Of a DNA stretch of 64,000 nucleotides, positions 59,736-64,000 are shown one piece after another. Position numbers and translations under genes: made by a program. The notes under the pieces are model-generated. The model made no database searches. It was not told the DNA's origin and was given only the letters and a program-made list of their open reading frames with translations. The stretch is taken from assembly GCA_958496175.1 (NCBI GenBank), contig OY292275.1:12152001-12216000 (forward strand), written 5' to 3'. Position 1 is the stretch's first letter; every line of letters begins with the position of its first letter. Source of the stretch: Sisyra terminalis (lineage: Eukaryota > Arthropoda > Insecta > Neuroptera > Sisyridae).

Positions 59736-60097
59736 AATATGTATACGAATACGTACTTGCAAATATGACACTGACGTCATTCGACGTTATGATACATGCA
59801 TTACACTACAAAGGTTACTATTAAAAAAAAATTCAAATGGACAGTGAAGTTTAAAATTATTTTTTTTTAGTTGAAAAACAAATATTTCGTTAAAATTACC
59901 AGTAAATTAAATAATTAACTAAGAATATTATCACAATTAAGTGCAGGAAATATTATAAAGAACATTTTTAAAAACTGCAATAATAAATTTTGATTTTTTT
60001 CAATTACCATGTAATAATGTTGTGGGGGTTGGGGAATAATTTCAAAAGCTTACATTGTAATCTATGAATCATTTACTAAATTTGTAGAATCCATAAG

Positions 60098-61043
60098 TAC
60101 AGAATGGCGCATGAGTCGCTGTACCAGTTCAAAATAAAATATATTTTTTGTAAATGATGTATTTTGATAATTCTTTTTTGTTAGCAAAATTTAAAAATTA
60201 CAATTTTATTATGATTATGTATGATCAATGATATCTCGTAAATGATGGTTTCCATTTTCAGCTTCCTAAACACAAGCTCTTTGTATGGCATTTTCCATGA
60301 CATTTCTTAGCATTTGAGACGGTATGGATCTAATTTCCTCCTGTATGTTTACTTTAAGTTGTTTGATAGTTCGCGGTTTATTTACCTAAACCTTTTCTAT
60401 AAGATTTCCCCAAAGAAAACAGTCTAGTGTTATCAAATCAGGTGTAGTGAAAGCCAATAAAAATCAAAATTTTGATAAATTATTTAATTTTAAAACATTT
60501 CAGTTTTAATTTGCATAGTGGCTGTAACCATATATGCAATTGGACCATTTTGCTGCCACTAATATCCTGTTATATTTATATCTCAGGTTGTAAAAAAATG
60601 ACCAGCATTTCTCTATTTCACTCACTAATCACAGTAATAGCATTTTCATAAGAATTTAAAAAAAAAATAAGGTCTAATAATCCTTTCTGAAGTTGCTTCA
60701 CTTCATACTGTAACCCTATGTTGGTGCAATTGACATCATAAACGTTACGTGGATCAGCAATAGAATCCTGTTCTCGAAAATGCTTCTTTAAGTTAATTAC
60801 TGTAGGCTAAGTAGGAGAAACCCTAACATTGAAATAGTACATAAGAGATCTTTGTGTTAAAATACTTGAATGTTTATTTTCAAAGTAATATTCAACTGTG
60901 TTTACTCTTTCTTTGGTTGTAAATTTATCCTGGGTTAAATTTCTAAAGGTTACACTTTATAATTTTTAAAATAAACAGAAAAATCATAACAAAAAAAGAT
61001 ATTTTATTTTAATATAGTAAAGCCACTCATGCTCCGCTTTGTA
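60098..61043 (-). mobile_element. Decayed Tc1/mariner-type transposon
   Basis: The element is 60100-61041 (942 bp) with TA at both borders (60098-60099 and 61042-61043). The ends CAGAATGGCGCATGAGTCGC and, reversed, CAAAGCGGAGCATGAGTGGC continue into similar TTCAAAATAAAATAT-type sequence, giving inverted repeats of about 40 bp. The transposase reads on the minus strand. TIRs, TA duplication and protein motifs agree on the IS630/Tc1/mariner superfamily. Confidence 0.75.
60209..60950 (-). pseudogene. Transposase of Tc1/mariner (IS630) superfamily, broken
   Basis: Recognisable pieces occur in correct order on the minus strand: an N-terminal helix-turn-helix segment with FTTKERVNTVEYYFE and later FREQDSIAD (about 60945-60760), IIRPYFF (about 60680), WQQNGPIAYM (from 60558), PDLITLDCFLWG (about 60445-60409), and a C-terminal KQLKVNIQEEIRSIPSQML block. 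In related transposases the middle motif is WFQQDGAxxH, whose D is catalytic. Here that D reads N. Several stops, frame changes and a large central deletion make it dead. Normal length for the family is about 350 residues. Confidence 0.7.
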
Positions 61044-61084
61044 TAATACGCAGTGAGATATTCCCCTGACTATTCCATGCAATT

Positions 61085-62145
61085 TTGCACTCAAAAGGTC
61101 TATCAGGATCCACAAGGCGAGTTGGCCCCCAAATAGGAACCTATGTCGAAACTTATGTTAAAATATCCGCTTGATATACAAATACATTTTATACACTTTT
61201 CACGACCAAATTCCTCCTTGACCTTGAGATATGGGCAAAAATGTCCCCCCGCATGGCTATTTTTCAAAGTTATATATCTCAAAAACTAATTAAGCTACAG
61301 AATTGAAACCAAGCTTTAGAGGACAATAATTATCCAGAATTCTGCGTCCTACGAGATACTAACTAAATTATTTTAGGTTCATAATATTTCAGTTGTAACA
61401 AATTATAGCAGTTACGATATTTTTTTTTATTCTTATTTCAATAAAAATTGATCACTAGTTGTTTTTTTCTTTTGGGATCAATTATTTTGATCTTGAAAGT
61501 AATCATCTTAAGAGTAAATATAGAAAAATAAAAAAAAAAAATTTTTTTATGTTTCCTTAGACTTACAATTATGAAAATAATATATGTTTTGCTCTTATAT
61601 GTGGCCTATTTTTTAGTGAAGTTTTGTGAAAAAAAATGGTGAAACACTTCGAAAAAAAAATAAAACCGAGGTATACTATTAGGCGTAACTCACATTTCAT
61701 TTTTTTTTCAAGGTATTGCACCAATTATTTTTTCACGTAATTTTTATGAGTTATAGTGCTCATGTAAAAGCATAAAATATATTTTTTTCGTGATTGGCAT
61801 TTTCAGAGAACACATAAAAAAATTATTTCATTTGTTTTTTGGATTTGTTTTGTATAATTGTTTTTCTAAAAATTTGAAAAAAAAATATAATATACTCTTT
61901 AAAATAATCTAAAGCCTCGCGTTGATTTCACTTCTGTAGCTTAATTAGTTTTTGAGATATATAACTTTGAAAAATATCCATGCGGGGGGACATTTTTGCC
62001 CATATCTCACGGTCAAAGAGGAATTTGGTCGCGAAAAGTATATAAAATATGTTTGTACATCAAGCCGATATTTTAACATAAGTTTCCACATAGGATCCTA
62101 TTTGGGGGCCAACTGGCCATATGGATCCTACTAGACCCTTTGCAA
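61085..62145. mobile_element. 1.06-kb foldback element with about 210-bp inverted arms
   Basis: The left arm 61085-61310 and right arm about 61930-62145 are imperfect inverted repeats. They share GGATCC near the tip, GTTGGCCCCCAAATAGGA, GACCAAATTCCTC, ATGTCCCCCCGCATGG and ATATATCTCAAAAACTAATT. The spacer of about 620 bp is AT-rich with no coding frame. The tips read TTGCAC and TTGCAA. Target duplication not resolved. It lies about 40 bp from the dead mariner-type element. Confidence 0.75.
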
Positions 62146-64000
62146 CTTATTATCTATTATCTTTATCAAATAATGAAATTCGTTAACTACATATTAGTTT
62201 ATGTTATTAAATTTATCAAATATTTTGGTTTACAAAGAAACAATTCCCCATACTTACACCCCTAAACCCTAATGGCACAACTTTTGGTAAAAATACTATT
62301 TCGTTTCTCTTTAAATTTATCAAGATATAAAGGAAAAAACTGCAAATAAAATTCACTCGATCGAATATAAAGACTTTAAAATTTAAAATTGTGAAAACAT
62401 ATAAAATGTACTCGTATATGTAAGAGTATAATATTTTATGGCTGCTATACAGCATACTATCTGTTCTACCAAGTGGAATTTAATATTTTCGTTGTCGTCT
62501 AGAAATCGACTTGTACAAATATTTAAAATAACCAAAATAACGTTTAACATGCCATCATTGTAAATTGTAATGATTTACAAAACAAAAAAACGCATACTTC
62601 CTGTCACGACATTTCGTTTGAATTTTTAAATGAGCTTTTTTCAACGCAACTCCTCTTTGAATATTCATCCAAACATTATTCGGCTTTGGTCGCAACAAAA
62701 ATTGCCTCTTGTATTTCAATCGGAAAAAAATATATCAAAATTAACATCAAGAATCATTCGACAAGAGGTACAGCACTCTGAAAAGCCTTTGAAATTCAGT
62801 TGCTTTCGTATATGATTTTAATATTTCAATAAAAAGCTCTTGATCTTTTTATATACTTACTATAAAATAATTTCTGAGAGATTCAAACGTCTGCGCTTGT
62901 TATTAATAAAATAATATTGCTTGGTAATTAAATGAAGAACTTATAGAGAAGACATCACGACTTTTATTAGACCCTTGAAAATTGTTTCTTCAAATAAACG
63001 TGAGGAAAACTTATCAATTTTCATTGAAGTTAATTGAAAAAATAAACATTGTGAGTTTCAATTAAATTGGAATAATTGGAGCTTGAATACTTGAAATAAA
63101 AAAGATGTGTTCCAGGAAAAAAATGTTCAATAGAGGATACTTGAGAAATTACTTCTTAATTTCTTCAATCTAAAATTTTGTAATTCATTATGTATTATTT
63201 GAAAATGTGATTCATGTTAATGAAAAAACTTTATTGAAAAAAAGAAACATGTTTGATGTCAATTTCTTTAATTTAAAAACAAAGCAATTTTATTAATTAA
63301 TTTACAATTTTTTAATATAAGAGTTGAAATTTAAGAGCAAAAATTATCTCAAATTAAATCTTGGATAGAATATTTCTTTTATTCTTACATCTTACTTACA
63401 AATGCCTTATTTTTTCAAGAATCTAAGAAGATAAATTCAAAATTGAAAACCTAAGATAACTTTGTTTACAAAAGTTTTCGTACTTGAACTTTTTGAGGAA
63501 GAACTAAGAAAATATAACTTTCTTTCAAAACCCTTGAAAATTCTTTTCAAACGATGCGAATTAATATTAGATTCTATTGTACCAATTCTTCACTTGAATC
63601 AAATAGATCCTACATGTAACAATGAAATAAATCCGCCACCTGTTATAATAAAATCACCTGAACTCATGTATCTTCATGGAGCCTGTTTCCTATGATTTAG
63701 TTATCAATCTGATTTTATAAAGCGTCGTATCCATAGAAAAATAGACGATGTTAACAATTGAATTTTCCTCCATGCTTTCCATCCGCTGAACCATACGTAT
63801 CAGATAAGTCGTACGTTAAATCCCAAGATGAAACTCGAGCATAATAAATTTTAATAAAAATATTTGAAAAAAAATCTATTTCTAATATTGAAAATTCTTA
63901 TACAGATATTATTCGAACAAAAGCCCAAGTTTGCAACAAAAATGCTGTCTAGATGTTTTCAACTGATTTCTATATATTTTGCTGTTCTGAAGACTAAAAA
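62146..64000. other. AT-rich intergenic DNA to window end
   Basis: No supported feature. Open frames at 62216-62455, 62630-62815 and 63462-63695 have no recognisable domains. Confidence 0.5.

Overview
The window looks like a gene-poor, AT-rich stretch of an arthropod, most likely insect, nuclear genome. The evidence is the very AT-rich composition, the jockey-type, Tc1/mariner-type and hAT-type repeat remnants, and the lack of any long conserved open reading frame. No bacterial operon, CRISPR array, rRNA gene or intact tRNA gene is visible. I cannot name the species. It is probably an intergenic or long-intron region. Only two weak hints of host genes were found: a possible first coding exon on the minus strand near 2.5 kb and a possible TATA/initiator promoter near 28.46 kb.

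Layout. 0-8 kb: ribozyme-bearing repeats at 240, 1664 and 3226, two tRNA-derived SINE copies, a hAT MITE with an 8-bp target duplication (5087-5341), and an inverted ribozyme pair (7653-8128). 8-18 kb: mostly featureless AT-rich DNA with a hAT MITE (11533-11718) and a 0.7-kb TTAA-flanked element (16232-16929). 18-30 kb: a third SINE, ribozyme inverted dimers at 18.7, 22.1, 27.2 and 29.4 kb, one of them split by a nested second family, and the possible promoter. 30-35 kb: a cluster of small DNA transposons, including a deletion derivative of a Tc1/mariner/pogo-type element (33072-34104) with a smaller MITE nested inside it and a recognisable empty site at 5.9 kb. 36.8-42.3 kb: a 5.5-kb unit bounded by two 157-bp inverted repeats that read as identical, enclosing a 94-bp satellite array. 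42-56 kb: more ribozyme pairs, the second copy of the TTAA element, a 5'-truncated jockey insertion with a 10-bp target duplication, and a stray reverse-transcriptase scrap. 56-62 kb: a hAT MITE, a decayed Tc1/mariner-type transposon with readable transposase remnants and TA duplications, and a 1.06-kb foldback element.

The strongest theme is a set of at least five small repeat families that share one RNA-like core and little else: CTGANGA, one extra A, a short variable hairpin, GAAA, then a near-palindromic ACGT or ATACGTAT. The hairpin and the outer stem change sequence between families but keep pairing. This matches the core of a type I hammerhead ribozyme, as known from Penelope-like elements and retrozymes. 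Seven loci carry the motif or its family as an inverted pair, and in all seven the two copies face head-to-head with their predicted cleavage sides outward. No reverse transcriptase of the Penelope type is present, so these copies must be non-autonomous.
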